From Pararhizobium sp. YC-54 (GTDB taxonomy: Bacteria; Pseudomonadota; Alphaproteobacteria; Rhizobiales; Rhizobiaceae), in contig NZ_JAOYTH010000023.1 in the NCBI RefSeq assembly GCF_025847205.1, positions 1-51,957 of the forward strand: a stretch of DNA of 51,957 nucleotides. The letters run 5' to 3'. Shown in pieces: positions 37,160-45,756 of this stretch. Numbering within the stretch: the stretch's first letter is position 1; every line of letters begins with the position of its first letter. The translations under genes were made by a program, and so were the position numbers. Below the pieces are notes generated by a model. That model was not told the DNA's origin. It searched no databases and saw only the letters and a program-made list of their open reading frames with translations.

Positions 37160-38439
37160 CCGGCAATCCGCATTTTCCAGACGACGCCAACAGCCGGTCG
37201 GCACGCATTCTCGGCGGCCTCGTTCCGCCGGCGCCCGATCAGCCCGTCGCCGACAACACCATCGCCATCGGCCGCCCCGGCCGTCAGCTTTGCTTCTATC
37301 CGGCGCGCCAGGGCTATGAGTTGCAGACGGAACTGGATTTCCTCTCCAACCGGGCGATGGAGCCGAACGTCTTCTTTACCGGCCGTTTCCTCGCACCGGC
37401 CATGCCGCGCCTGGAAGACCGTATCATCCGCCTGGCGCTGATCCGCGACACGGACGAACGCCGCAGCCGCATCCGCTTCCTGATGCCGTTTTCGATCGAG
37501 AAACCAGGCTTTTCGATCGGCGCGCCGATCATCCGCGCCTGGTCCAATCCGTTCGGCCCGCTCGGCGTGCCCTTGCTCGATGCCGAGGACGCGGCCGAAA
37601 CCATCGACAATTTCTACGAGGCTCTGACCACCCCGGCGGCGGGCCTGCCCGGCGTTCTCGTGCTTCCCGATATTCGTCTCAAGGGCAAGTTCGCGCAGCT
37701 GGCCCGCGCCGTCGCCATTGGCCGCAACCTGCCTTTGACGGTCACCGACACATTCAGCCGGCCGATGCTCGAAAGCCTGCAGGACGGCGAGACCTATCTG
37801 CGCCACGCAATCAGCCCCGGGCATCTGCGCGAATTGCGCCGGCAGTGGAAGCTTTTGGAAAGGACCGGCCGCGTCTCCTACAACGTCGCGCGCCAACCGG
37901 CCGACATCCGCGTTCGCATGGAGGAATTCCTGGCGCTGGAAGCGGGCGGCTGGAAAGGCCGGGCCCACACCGCCATGGTGCTCGACCGCTACCGCGCCGC
38001 CTTTGCCCGCGAGGCGATCACCAACCTTGCCGAAGCCGACAGCGTGCGCATTCACACGCTCGACCTTGACGGCTCCGCGATCGCTTCGATGATCGTCTTC
38101 ATGATGGCGGGCGAGGCCTACACGTGGAAAACGGCCTATGACGAGCGATATGCCAAATATTCGCCGGGCAAGCTTTTGCTGGCCGAGTTGACCGAATGGC
38201 ATCTCGACGACGCCAACATCATGCGCTCCGACAGCTGTGCTGTTCCCGATCATCCGGTCATGAGCCGCTTCTGGGAGGAGCGCGAGGAGATGGGAACGCT
38301 GGTGATCGGTCTCAAGCAGAACCGGGACCGTGACGTGCGGCAGGTGGCGGCCCAGCTCCACCTTTACCGCAATACCCGCAACATGGCGCGGCTGCTGCGC
38401 GAAAAGATCCGGTCGCTGGCACCGCGCGTCTTGCGGTAA
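37156..38439 (+). CDS. CelD/BcsL-like GNAT acetyltransferase
   Basis: 427 residues. It has a variable N-terminal part and a C-terminal GNAT/FemAB-like half with 'MEEFLALEAGGWKGRAHTAMVLDRYRAAFAREAITNLAEADSVRIHTLDLDGSAIASMIVFMMAGEAYTWKTAYDERYAKYSPGKLLLAELTEWHL', which is the COG5653 CelD/BcsL pattern found next to exopolysaccharide and cellulose genes. Such enzymes are thought to acylate sugars or lipid-linked precursors. ATG 37156 overlaps the flippase stop. A joint role in modifying and exporting a surface polysaccharide is a reasonable inference. Convergent with the acyl-CoA synthetase. Confidence 0.8.
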   Translation: MTGNPHFPDDANSRSARILGGLVPPAPDQPVADNTIAIGRPGRQLCFYPARQGYELQTELDFLSNRAMEPNVFFTGRFLAPAMPRLEDRIIRLALIRDTDERRSRIRFLMPFSIEKPGFSIGAPIIRAWSNPFGPLGVPLLDAEDAAETIDNFYEALTTPAAGLPGVLVLPDIRLKGKFAQLARAVAIGRNLPLTVTDTFSRPMLESLQDGETYLRHAISPGHLRELRRQWKLLERTGRVSYNVARQPADIRVRMEEFLALEAGGWKGRAHTAMVLDRYRAAFAREAITNLAEADSVRIHTLDLDGSAIASMIVFMMAGEAYTWKTAYDERYAKYSPGKLLLAELTEWHLDDANIMRSDSCAVPDHPVMSRFWEEREEMGTLVIGLKQNRDRDVRQVAAQLHLYRNTRNMARLLREKIRSLAPRVLR

Positions 38440-38481
38440 TGCCAAGGTCCAACCCCCGGCGTCCAATCCCTGGCAAGCGGA

Positions 38482-40110
38482 TCAGCCCTCCGCGATGGCT
38501 CGATCACGCAGGATGCGGCGGATGACCTTACCGGAGGTGGTGAGCGGCAAGCTGTCGAGAAACTCGATCTCGCGCGGATATTCGTGCATCGACAGCCGCG
38601 TCTTGACCCAATCGCGGATATCCGCCGCAAGTTCAGCGCTTGCCGCGTGGCCAGGCCTCAACACCACATAGGCCTTGACGATCTCAGTGCGCACCGGATC
38701 GGGTTTGCCGATGGCCGCCGCAAGCTGCACGGCCGGATGCCCCGCCAGACAGTCTTCGATTTCGCCCGGGCCGATCCGGTAGCCGGACGAGGTGATGACA
38801 TCGTCGTCACGGCCGAAGAAGGTGATGTAGCCCTCTTCATCCTGAACGCCCTGGTCGCCCGTCGTCATCCAGTCGCTGATGAATTTCGCCGCTGTTGCCG
38901 CATCATTGTTCCAGTAACCAAGGAACATCACCGGATCGGGTCGGCGCACGGCGACCTGACCGACGGTGCCTACGGGAAGCGGCCTGCCCTCGCCATCGAT
39001 AATCGCAACATCATGGCCGGGCGCCGGTTTGCCCATCGAGCCGGGCTTCAGCACGCCAAGATTGGCAGCGGACGACAAGACGATGTTGCACTCCGTCTGG
39101 CCGTAGAACTCGTTGACCGGAACCCCGAAGGCCGCGCTTGCCTGCTCCCAGGTTTCGCGGCCGAGCGCTTCACCTGCCGAACCGATGGTGCGCAGATTGA
39201 GGTTGTAGCGCGCGCGCGGATTGTCGATCGATTTCATCAGCCGCAGCGCTGTCGGCGGAATGAAGGCATTGCGCACGTCCATCTCCTCCAGGATGCGGAA
39301 CGCCATGTGCGGATCGAACTTCTGGCCGGGTGAGGACACCACGGGAACACCGAGCAGCAGCGAGGGCAAAAGCGCATTCAGCAGACCGCCCGCCCAGGCC
39401 CAATCGGCCGGCGTCCACATCCGGTCGCCCGGTTGCGGCAAAAAGGCGTGGTGGAACTGGAAGCCGGGGATGTGGCCGAGCAAAACGCGATGTCCGTGCA
39501 GCGCCCCTTTCGGCGGGCCTGTCGTGCCCGACGTGTAGATCATCATCGCCGGATCGTCCGGCGTCGTATCGGCGGCAGCAAATGTGGGCGCGTGACCTTC
39601 CGCAAGTGCTGTAAAGGCGACGGTCTCCGGCGCGTCTCCATCGGTGAGCACGACGGATTTCAACGCCGGCAGCCGGCTGCGGATGGCGGCGATTTTCTCA
39701 TAGCCGAAACGATTGGTGACGATGGCGGCGGCACCCGCGTCGCGCAGCCGGTATTCGAGTGCCTCGACACCGAACAGAAGGGCGAGCGGCAGGGCGATGG
39801 CGCCGAGCTTGTAGATGCCCGCATGGGCGATCGCGGTCTCAAAACTCTGGGGCAGAAGGATCGCAACCCGATCTGCGGGCCTGACGCCCTGCCCTGAGAG
39901 ACCCTGGGCAAAGGAGGAGGATTGGGCGGCAAAAGCACCATAGGTCAGCGACAGATGCGCACCATCCGGGCTGAAATGCTGCAGGCAGACACGCTCCGGC
40001 TCGCGCGCGGCCCAGACATCGCTGACGGCCGTGCCGATGTTGAATTTTTCCGGAATCTGCCAGCGGAAGTCCCGGCGGAGATTTTCATAGGTATCGCTGA
40101 TCGGAAGCAT
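38482..40110 (-). CDS. AMP-forming acyl-CoA synthetase
   Basis: 542 residues from ATG 40110. ANL-superfamily enzyme: P-loop 'MMIYTSGTTGPPKGALHGH' (about 195), the A5 motif 'NEFYGQTECN', the hinge 'FFGRDDDVITSSGYRIGPGEIEDCL', and the catalytic lysine of 'LTTSGKVIRRILR' near the end. It activates a carboxylic acid to acyl-AMP and then acyl-CoA. The pattern is close to acetyl/medium-chain acyl-CoA synthetases, but chain length cannot be predicted. No clear RBS precedes the ATG; an in-frame ATG at 40143 exists. No partner gene nearby. Confidence 0.9.
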   Translation of the reverse strand: MLPISDTYENLRRDFRWQIPEKFNIGTAVSDVWAAREPERVCLQHFSPDGAHLSLTYGAFAAQSSSFAQGLSGQGVRPADRVAILLPQSFETAIAHAGIYKLGAIALPLALLFGVEALEYRLRDAGAAAIVTNRFGYEKIAAIRSRLPALKSVVLTDGDAPETVAFTALAEGHAPTFAAADTTPDDPAMMIYTSGTTGPPKGALHGHRVLLGHIPGFQFHHAFLPQPGDRMWTPADWAWAGGLLNALLPSLLLGVPVVSSPGQKFDPHMAFRILEEMDVRNAFIPPTALRLMKSIDNPRARYNLNLRTIGSAGEALGRETWEQASAAFGVPVNEFYGQTECNIVLSSAANLGVLKPGSMGKPAPGHDVAIIDGEGRPLPVGTVGQVAVRRPDPVMFLGYWNNDAATAAKFISDWMTTGDQGVQDEEGYITFFGRDDDVITSSGYRIGPGEIEDCLAGHPAVQLAAAIGKPDPVRTEIVKAYVVLRPGHAASAELAADIRDWVKTRLSMHEYPREIEFLDSLPLTTSGKVIRRILRDRAIAEG

Positions 40111-40265
40111 GTGCCTGCTGCAAGAAATTTCGCTGCAGCGCACCTAACACTTCTGGTGAAGAGACTTCAACTCCAGACATAGGACTGTCTCAATTGCAGT
40201 TCCACCCAAAGAATATTATTCTTTTCTAATTTAGTTAATTTCAAATTTAAAGGGAGGAATCTTTC

Positions 40266-41579
40266 ATGGCAATTTTTACGTCGTTTTTCCCGGGCGGAAT
40301 ATATCCGGATCACTACAACCCTCCACTGCCAGAATTCGACTATCTCCCGTTTTTCGAGGAGATTGTTGATTTCGATAAAGCGACCCAGACCACGCACACC
40401 TCCAGCGCCATCAATTTTGATCTCGCGAATGGATTGAAACTGAAGCTCGTCGGAAGTGGGTTCACGTTCGGCTCAGGTGGAAACGCAACGGGAGGGACTG
40501 TGACAGGCTTTGTGGTCTACCTCCATAACGGCACCACCAAAATGCAGCAGTTGACGGGACTTAATATCTCCCTTGAGACTTTCTTGGATGCCGCAGCCGC
40601 CTATAACCAGTTTGACTTGGCGCGTTTCCTGATGCGGGGCAACGATACGCTGACCGGCAATGGCGGTGATCAGACCCTGATCGGATATGCCGGCAATGAC
40701 ACGTTCATCGGCGGAGCGGGGGGCGATTTCGTCCAAGGGGGCGAAGGCAAGGACACCTATGACGGCAACGGGAGCGACGGCGATACGCTCGCCTTTGACG
40801 ATGCATATTATACGCCCACAGCCTTTCGCGGCATCGCTCTGGACTCCACCAAAGGGACGGTTATTGATGCATGGGGCAATATCGAAACATTCAGAGAGTT
40901 CGAAAATTTCCGCGGAACGCAGTTCAGGGATAGCTTCATCGGCTCGAGCATAGATGAACAATTTATGGGGCTTGGCGGCCGCGACACGATCGATGGCGGC
41001 GGCGGTTTCGATGTTGTCCGATATGATCGCGACCAGCGCCGCGAAGGGACAGGCAGCGTGACCGTTAATCTGGTGACCCAAAGGGCGATCGACGGATTTG
41101 GCCAGCTAGACACTCTGAAAAACATCGAGGGGGCCCGCACCGGCAGCGCATCTGATAAACTGTATGGCAATTCAGTCGACAACCTCTTGCGCGCTGGCGG
41201 GGGCAACGACCTTCTCTCCGGAGGCTTGGGCAACGACAACCTGCGCGGCGAAGGTGGCAGAGATACCTTCCTTTTCAACACAGCCCTGAACGCCACAACC
41301 AACGTCGATAACATCCGGGATTTCGATGCTGCCGCCGACACGATACGACTTGAAAATGCGATCTTTTCCGCCCTGACGGCAACCGGCACGCTCGCAAGCG
41401 TCGCTTTTCGCGCGAACACGACTGGGCTGGCCGCCGACAGCACCGACCGCATCATCTACGAAACCGACACCGGCGAACTATACTACGACAGCAACGGCAA
41501 TGCCGCTGGTGGAGGCGTGCATTTCGCGACGATCGAGAATAAAGTAGCTTTGACAGCGGCCGATTTCTTCATCGTCTGA
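40266..41579 (+). CDS. RTX-type calcium-binding protein (type I secretion substrate)
   Basis: 437 residues, good RBS (GGGAGG). It has a short N-terminal segment, a domain around 45-135 ('GTVTGFVVYLHNGTTKMQQLTGLNISLETFL') that I associate with rhizobial RTX proteins, then glycine/aspartate nonapeptide repeats of the GGxGxDxUx type in three clusters ('GNDTLTGNGGDQTL', 'GGAGGDFVQGGEGKDTY', 'GGGNDLLSGGLGNDNLRGEGGRDTF') and an uncharged C-terminal secretion-signal region. Such proteins fold on calcium outside the cell after ABC-exporter transport. No exporter genes are nearby and no enzymatic domain is visible. Its upstream 120 bp is markedly A/T-rich compared with neighbours. Confidence 0.9.
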   Translation: MAIFTSFFPGGIYPDHYNPPLPEFDYLPFFEEIVDFDKATQTTHTSSAINFDLANGLKLKLVGSGFTFGSGGNATGGTVTGFVVYLHNGTTKMQQLTGLNISLETFLDAAAAYNQFDLARFLMRGNDTLTGNGGDQTLIGYAGNDTFIGGAGGDFVQGGEGKDTYDGNGSDGDTLAFDDAYYTPTAFRGIALDSTKGTVIDAWGNIETFREFENFRGTQFRDSFIGSSIDEQFMGLGGRDTIDGGGGFDVVRYDRDQRREGTGSVTVNLVTQRAIDGFGQLDTLKNIEGARTGSASDKLYGNSVDNLLRAGGGNDLLSGGLGNDNLRGEGGRDTFLFNTALNATTNVDNIRDFDAAADTIRLENAIFSALTATGTLASVAFRANTTGLAADSTDRIIYETDTGELYYDSNGNAAGGGVHFATIENKVALTAADFFIV

Positions 41580-41698
41580 TATTCAAAAGGCCGATGCGGG
41601 AAGAATACGTCCGAACTTGAGCCCTCTGCCGGATGTGCTGTCGAAGCACATCCGGGCGCGCGGCCAGGCGGTCCCGCCGGTACCTGCTATCCCTGAGA

Positions 41699-41923
41699 TT
41701 ACGAAGCAAAAACGACCTCGTGACCGTCGCGATCGTTCAGCGCCCCAAGGATTTCGTCCTGGGTTCTATAGCCTGCGAAAAACAGGTCGATCACCGCACC
41801 CGCGGCGCTGACGCCGGCCTGACTGCGCAGACCGATGCTGCGCTCGGCGCACCAGGAAAACAACGCGCCGGACAGCACTTCGACATCGTCGAAAACGACG
41901 CAGGCCGTAGCAGACTGGGACAT
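41699..41923 (-). CDS. Small hypothetical protein
   Basis: 74 residues from ATG 41923, which has AGGAG 7 nt upstream. It starts MSQSATACVVFDDVEVLSGA and ends with 'EILGALNDRDGHEVVFAS'; the centre 'AGVSAAGAVIDLFFAGYRTQDEIL' looks like a small helical domain. There is no signal peptide or membrane segment. I do not recognise it. It lies on the opposite strand to the upstream RTX gene and on the same strand as the RTX protein at 42270, but 346 bp away, so a functional link is open. Confidence 0.6.
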   Translation of the reverse strand: MSQSATACVVFDDVEVLSGALFSWCAERSIGLRSQAGVSAAGAVIDLFFAGYRTQDEILGALNDRDGHEVVFAS

Positions 41924-42269
41924 GTGCGATCTCCTGGTGTGCGGCTGGTTGTGCCGATTTGGGGATTGATGTGTACCAGACTGGCATCGGGGAAAAGTTT
42001 TGCAATCGCGATGCGGATTGGCGGTTAACAACCTGCTGGCGCTGTCCTGAATTGGCGCACTTTGCCGGCCATGTCCACAGCGCACACGCCGGATGGTTGT
42101 ATTTCAATTCAGCAAGGTGCGCATGGCGCGTAGAACCCGCCGGTGAATGCTCAAGTGGCCGCCACCGCGATGGCCGAGTTACTGACCACCAGATGCTGCA
42201 ATAGCGACGTTGTTCGCCCCCCAAGAAATGGAGAGCGCCAAGCCGGGACCCGGTGTCGCAGAGTCGCCT
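41924..42269. other. Non-coding stretch between small ORF and second RTX gene
   Basis: 346 bp with no supported gene. Short frames on both strands lack ribosome binding sites. It should contain the promoter of the gene at 41699 (reading left) and the end of the RTX gene at 42270. No hairpin with a T run was noticed. Confidence 0.4.
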
Positions 42270-43697
42270 CTACAGCAGAAAATAGCCTGGCAGCAGTGTT
42301 ACTGCATCGTCCAGGTGAATGGCAAAATCTGCCGTCTTGTCGCCGTTGACGTCGCCAGAGATGTAGGTGTCGGAGGCGCCCTTGGTGTAGCGCAGTTCAC
42401 CGGCAACTCCGTGAAACGCGGCTGTCCCGATAAAGCTGAATGCCTGGTTGCCGGCCACGGTCGTCTTGGCATCAATCGCGCGCAGATCGATATCATCGCT
42501 TGCGGTAAAATCGAATATCGTGTCGCGCCCACCAACAGCGACGGTTGAATCCTTGGTCGCGTTGAAGATGAAAATATCCGCGCCGGCGCCGCCATAGAGG
42601 CTGTCGGCGCCGGCAAGGCCGGTGAGCTTGTCGTTGCCCGCACCACCGTTCAAAACGTTGTTGGGCAGATACGTTTGATTGTTGCCGGATCCGACAAGGA
42701 CATCTGCGCCGGACCCGCCTGTCAATTTTTCAAAGCCTGTGAGCAAAAAATAGCCCTTGCTCATATCCGTGAGATCACGCGAATCGAGGGAAACTCTGAG
42801 ATTTTCGGTGAATTTTGCAAAACTGGCGGTATCAACACCGGCGCTTCCATCAACAATGGCGAGATAGTCAATGTTCGCCAAAGGCGTCAGATTGACGACA
42901 TCATTCCCACTACCGGTAAATACGGTTGCGGCGCCACCGCTTCCCAGATTCACCGTGTCGGCTCCGCTGTAAACAAAGATCGATACCACCTCGCCCGAGG
43001 ACGTGGTGATGATGTTGTTTCCGGAACCCGCGCCGATCGATTCCGCACCGCCACTGCCGATCGAAACCGTATCGTTCCCGGAATAGGCAACAACGCTATT
43101 TACATATCCCGCCCCGGTTGTCAGGCGATTGTTGCCGCCGCCAAGATTGACCGTCTCGATCTCGCCGCCCGTGTCAACAACAGTATCGGCACCGCCGTAT
43201 CCGACAATTGCGCCTACATATCCGGTTGAGATCGAGACTGTATTTGTACCATCACCGAGGTTCAAATAGTCGATGCGGCTGCCATTCACAGTCACATTGT
43301 CGTTGCCGCCATAGAGGCTAATGGTGCCAAATTCGTCCGAAGACAAGGTCAGCTTCTCGATACCATTGCCTCCCTCTATTGTGCCGACATTGGTGTTTAA
43401 CAATGTTACGGCATGCCCGGAGGGCGATGCTAAAAAGAGGTGCTGAATATAGCGGTCGGTCCCTGTCGCCGTATCGGTGATCACCGCTTTGGCGTTGCCC
43501 ACGAATCTTAAGGTTCCTATCCCCCACGAGCTGCCTTCGAATTTTATGGTAGCGGTGCGAACGGCGGCGGCGGGATCTGCATAGATATCGACCGCCAGCA
43601 GGAAGCCATTGCTTGCCCAGTTATACTGGTCACCTCCGATGACAAACGAAGTCGAACCGTTAAAAACAAGATTGACGTTGCTACTTATGGTCGACAT
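42270..43697 (-). CDS. RTX-type protein with 19-residue repeat domain
   Basis: 475 residues. The N-terminal third (about 1-110) has beta-rich sequence with no clear family. Residues about 110-290 form tandem 19-residue units, best seen as 38-residue pairs such as GYVGAIVGYGGADTVVDTG followed by GEIETVNLGGGNNRLTTGA, with G-N/A-D at one end of the odd units and G-N/D-N at one end of the even ones. Typical RTX nonapeptides ('GGAGNDKLTGLAGADSLYGGAGADIF') then lead to a serralysin-type C terminus ('DTIFDFTASDDIDLRAIDA', 'ISGDVNGDKTADFAIHL') that probably carries the secretion signal. Function unknown, presumably extracellular. Confidence 0.88.
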   Translation of the reverse strand: MSTISSNVNLVFNGSTSFVIGGDQYNWASNGFLLAVDIYADPAAAVRTATIKFEGSSWGIGTLRFVGNAKAVITDTATGTDRYIQHLFLASPSGHAVTLLNTNVGTIEGGNGIEKLTLSSDEFGTISLYGGNDNVTVNGSRIDYLNLGDGTNTVSISTGYVGAIVGYGGADTVVDTGGEIETVNLGGGNNRLTTGAGYVNSVVAYSGNDTVSIGSGGAESIGAGSGNNIITTSSGEVVSIFVYSGADTVNLGSGGAATVFTGSGNDVVNLTPLANIDYLAIVDGSAGVDTASFAKFTENLRVSLDSRDLTDMSKGYFLLTGFEKLTGGSGADVLVGSGNNQTYLPNNVLNGGAGNDKLTGLAGADSLYGGAGADIFIFNATKDSTVAVGGRDTIFDFTASDDIDLRAIDAKTTVAGNQAFSFIGTAAFHGVAGELRYTKGASDTYISGDVNGDKTADFAIHLDDAVTLLPGYFLL

Positions 43698-43828
43698 GAG
43701 AGCCCCCCACGCTAATTATGTCTACATTAGCAACATCTCATTTAAGATCGAAGTTCGCAAGTATCCGAAATTTATCGGCCGCCGTTGGCGCCACAAAGGC
43801 GGAAATAGCACCGCCAGTCCGCTTTACT

Positions 43829-44122
43829 TCATTCCCCCATATCCGGGATATAAAGGCACTTGGTTCGACCCTTGGGGCTAAAATCGTTGAAGGCGGCACA
43901 CCGGTGGAACTGCCCGTCGGGCGACCGCCTCAGAGGCCAGGTCTTGTAGGCGATGACCTCGCCGGTCGTCCGTACGAGCCAGCCGTCCTTCGTCGGCGTC
44001 ACATCACTTGCCGCTATGGGTTTGCAATCGCGCCCCGCGCAGCAGGTGACTTCGTAGAAATCATGTGACCATGCCGGGGTGATCAGGCAGATCGAAATCA
44101 AGAATGCCAATGCCTTAGCCAT
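43829..44122 (-). CDS. Small secreted Cys-rich protein
   Basis: 97 residues. A clear Sec signal peptide (basic start, hydrophobic 'ALAFLISICLITPAWS', cleavage probably before 'HDFYE') leaves a mature part of about 78 residues with five cysteines ('CCAGRDC', 'FHRCAAF', 'KCLYIP'), probably disulfide-bonded in the periplasm. The 'GWLVRTTGEVIAYKTWPLRRSPDGQFHRC' core recurs in rhizobial hypotheticals as I recall. Function unknown. It shares direction with the adjacent RTX gene but is separated by 131 bp, so it need not belong to that locus. Confidence 0.75.
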   Translation of the reverse strand: MAKALAFLISICLITPAWSHDFYEVTCCAGRDCKPIAASDVTPTKDGWLVRTTGEVIAYKTWPLRRSPDGQFHRCAAFNDFSPKGRTKCLYIPDMGE

Positions 44123-44330
44123 TAGAATCCTCCCGTAGTGCTCCAGGTCCAGTGGCTCCCCCGTGCCCCTAAACCCTTTCTCACCGGCGTCCCCTCGAGG
44201 CGGAGCCTGATTTTCGCATCACCGCCGCCGAAGAGACAACGACGAGAAGGCCGGTTTGTTGCATGAGGGGCAGCACAACAGCACACAAAAGCAGGAGACC
44301 TGCAAAGCAAGATCAAAGGGGAAATCGAAG

Positions 44331-44415
44331 TGGTGCCCCGTGCCGGAATCGAACCAGCACTCCTCTCGGAACCTGATTTTGAGTCAGGCGCGTCTACCAA
44401 TTCCGCCAACGGGGC
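44331..44415 (-). tRNA. tRNA-Leu (anticodon CAA)
   Basis: 85 nt including an encoded CCA (44331-44333, minus strand). The acceptor stem GCCCCGT/ACGGGGC pairs fully, the D-arm has GGTAGACGCGC, the anticodon loop is CTCAAAA giving CAA, a long variable arm marks a class II tRNA, and the T-loop GGTTCGATTCC is standard. It decodes UUG. The 3' end points to the RTX region, which makes it a possible integration site, but no duplicated tRNA end was seen. Confidence 0.95.
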
Positions 44416-44592
44416 ACGGATACCTTTCGGGGTAGCAAAAAGCGTTTACACGAACCGTTTCGGAACGGTCAACCGGGATTTTGAATATCATCGGACGGGA
44501 ATCACAAAACTGTGCAATTCGCATCCGCAGCAAATCATTTACAGCATGGCCAATCCTGCCTAAAAGGCGTGGACCGAAACTGGAAATCCTTG

Positions 44593-45180
44593 ATGCTTCG
44601 ACGCCTTTACGACTGGACCATGTCGCTTGCCGCCCGGAAATCCGCCGAAGCGTGGTTGGCAATCATCGCTTTCGTCGAAAGTTCCGTCTTCCTCGTCCCG
44701 GCCGACGTGCTGTTCCTGCCGATGGCACTGGCCCGGCCTGAGCGCGCCTACCGCTATGCCTTCGTCGCGACTGTCGCCTCAGTGCTCGGCGGCATCGCCG
44801 GCTGGTATATCGGCCACTACGCCTTCGAGGCGCTGGCCAGGCCGATCCTGCATTTCTACGGCAAGCTTGACGCTTTCGAGACGATGAAGGCATCGGTCGG
44901 CTACGAGACGCTGGTCCTTCTGCTGGTCACCTCGGGTCTTGCGCACCTGCCGCCGATCAAGGTCGTGACCATCCTTTCAGGCGCCGCCAACATCAGTCTC
45001 GGCCTGTTCATCATCTCGGCGGTCATCGCGCGTGGCGCGCGCTTCTTTCTGCTGGCGTGGCTTTTGCAACGTTACGGCGAAGGCATCCGCCATTTCATCG
45101 AAAAGCGGCTGGGCATGCTGGCCGCGGCTGTGGCCGGCCTGCTGATCGCCATGTTCGCAGCCTATCGTTTCCTTGCCTGA
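44593..45180 (+). CDS. YqaA/DedA family membrane protein
   Basis: 195 residues from ATG 44593. It is a SNARE-associated (VTT/DedA-like) polytopic protein: 'AWLAIIAFVESSVFLVPADVLFLPMALARPERAYRYAFVATVASVLGGIAGWYIGHYAFEAL' gives the family's re-entrant loop and glycine-rich motif, and 'LLLVTSGLAHLPPIKVVTILSGA' the second conserved block. Four or five hydrophobic segments are visible. YqaA proteins are linked to membrane integrity and lipid scrambling in related families; the role here is not shown. The start is supported only weakly by an RBS. dsbB follows at once. Confidence 0.85.
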   Translation: MLRRLYDWTMSLAARKSAEAWLAIIAFVESSVFLVPADVLFLPMALARPERAYRYAFVATVASVLGGIAGWYIGHYAFEALARPILHFYGKLDAFETMKASVGYETLVLLLVTSGLAHLPPIKVVTILSGAANISLGLFIISAVIARGARFFLLAWLLQRYGEGIRHFIEKRLGMLAAAVAGLLIAMFAAYRFLA

Positions 45181-45199
45181 TATTTCGATGGAGCCTTCC

Positions 45200-45709
45200 G
45201 TGAGCGCAAGCCCGACCCAGCCTACCCGTAGCCTCCTGCCGTCCCTGCTTGCCACGATCGGCATGACAGGCACCGTCGGCGGTGCGCTCGCCTTCGAGCA
45301 TATCGGCGGCTATATCCCCTGCGCGCTCTGCCTGATACAGCGCACGCCTTACTACTGGGGCATTCCGATCGGCATCGCCGCGATTGCGACGTCGGTTCTG
45401 CGGCTCCCCGCCTGGACGACGCGGGCACTGCTTCTGGTCATCGGCATCCTGATGCTGGCGGGCGCCGGGACCGGCGTCTATCACGCCGGCGTCGAATGGC
45501 ATTTCTGGGAAGGACCGGCGACCTGCGCCACGTCGGCTTCGGGGGTTTCCGGCAATGTCGGCGACCTGCTTGGCGATCTCGACAGCAAGCACGGCCCGTC
45601 CTGCACGGATGCGGCGCTGCGCGTTCTCGGGCTTTCCTTTGCCGGCTGGAACGTCATTGCCAGCCTGATCCTGGCAGCCATTGCGTTCCGCGGCGCTGCC
45701 AAGGCGTAA
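45200..45709 (+). CDS. dsbB: Disulfide bond formation protein B
   Basis: 169 residues from GTG 45200, which has GGAG (45190-45193) 6 nt upstream; an ATG at 45188 and a TTG at 45173 are in frame but lack an RBS. Four transmembrane helices with the two redox pairs: Cys41/Cys44 ('PCALC') after the first helix, and Cys109/Cys135 ('PATCATSASG', 'HGPSCTDAA') in the second periplasmic loop. DsbB re-oxidises DsbA and passes electrons to quinone. The Q-binding region after 'CALCLIQRTPYYWG' is typical. 19 bp after the YqaA gene, possibly cotranscribed. Confidence 0.93.
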   Translation: MSASPTQPTRSLLPSLLATIGMTGTVGGALAFEHIGGYIPCALCLIQRTPYYWGIPIGIAAIATSVLRLPAWTTRALLLVIGILMLAGAGTGVYHAGVEWHFWEGPATCATSASGVSGNVGDLLGDLDSKHGPSCTDAALRVLGLSFAGWNVIASLILAAIAFRGAAKA

Positions 45710-45756
45710 AGATCAAAGCGGCTGCCAGCGCAGCCGCCTTTCACCGGCCAAAGGCG

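Noticed and set aside
36949..38466. 505-codon minus-strand ORF over the flippase and acetyltransferase genes
   Set aside because: Spans two coupled plus-strand genes out of phase; no domain or RBS.
40266..43697. RTX toxin operon with ABC exporter
   Set aside because: No toxin enzymatic domain and no hlyB/hlyD/tolC-like gene is present. The genes are called RTX-type only because of the repeats and secretion-type ends.
44122..44409. 95-codon ORF starting MAELVDAPDSKSGS over tRNA-Leu
   Set aside because: This peptide is the well-known spurious translation of a tRNA-Leu gene and its flanks.
44331..44415. Integration of a mobile island into tRNA-Leu
   Set aside because: No integrase and no duplicated tRNA 3' end were found to the left. 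Only an association with accessory-looking genes remains.
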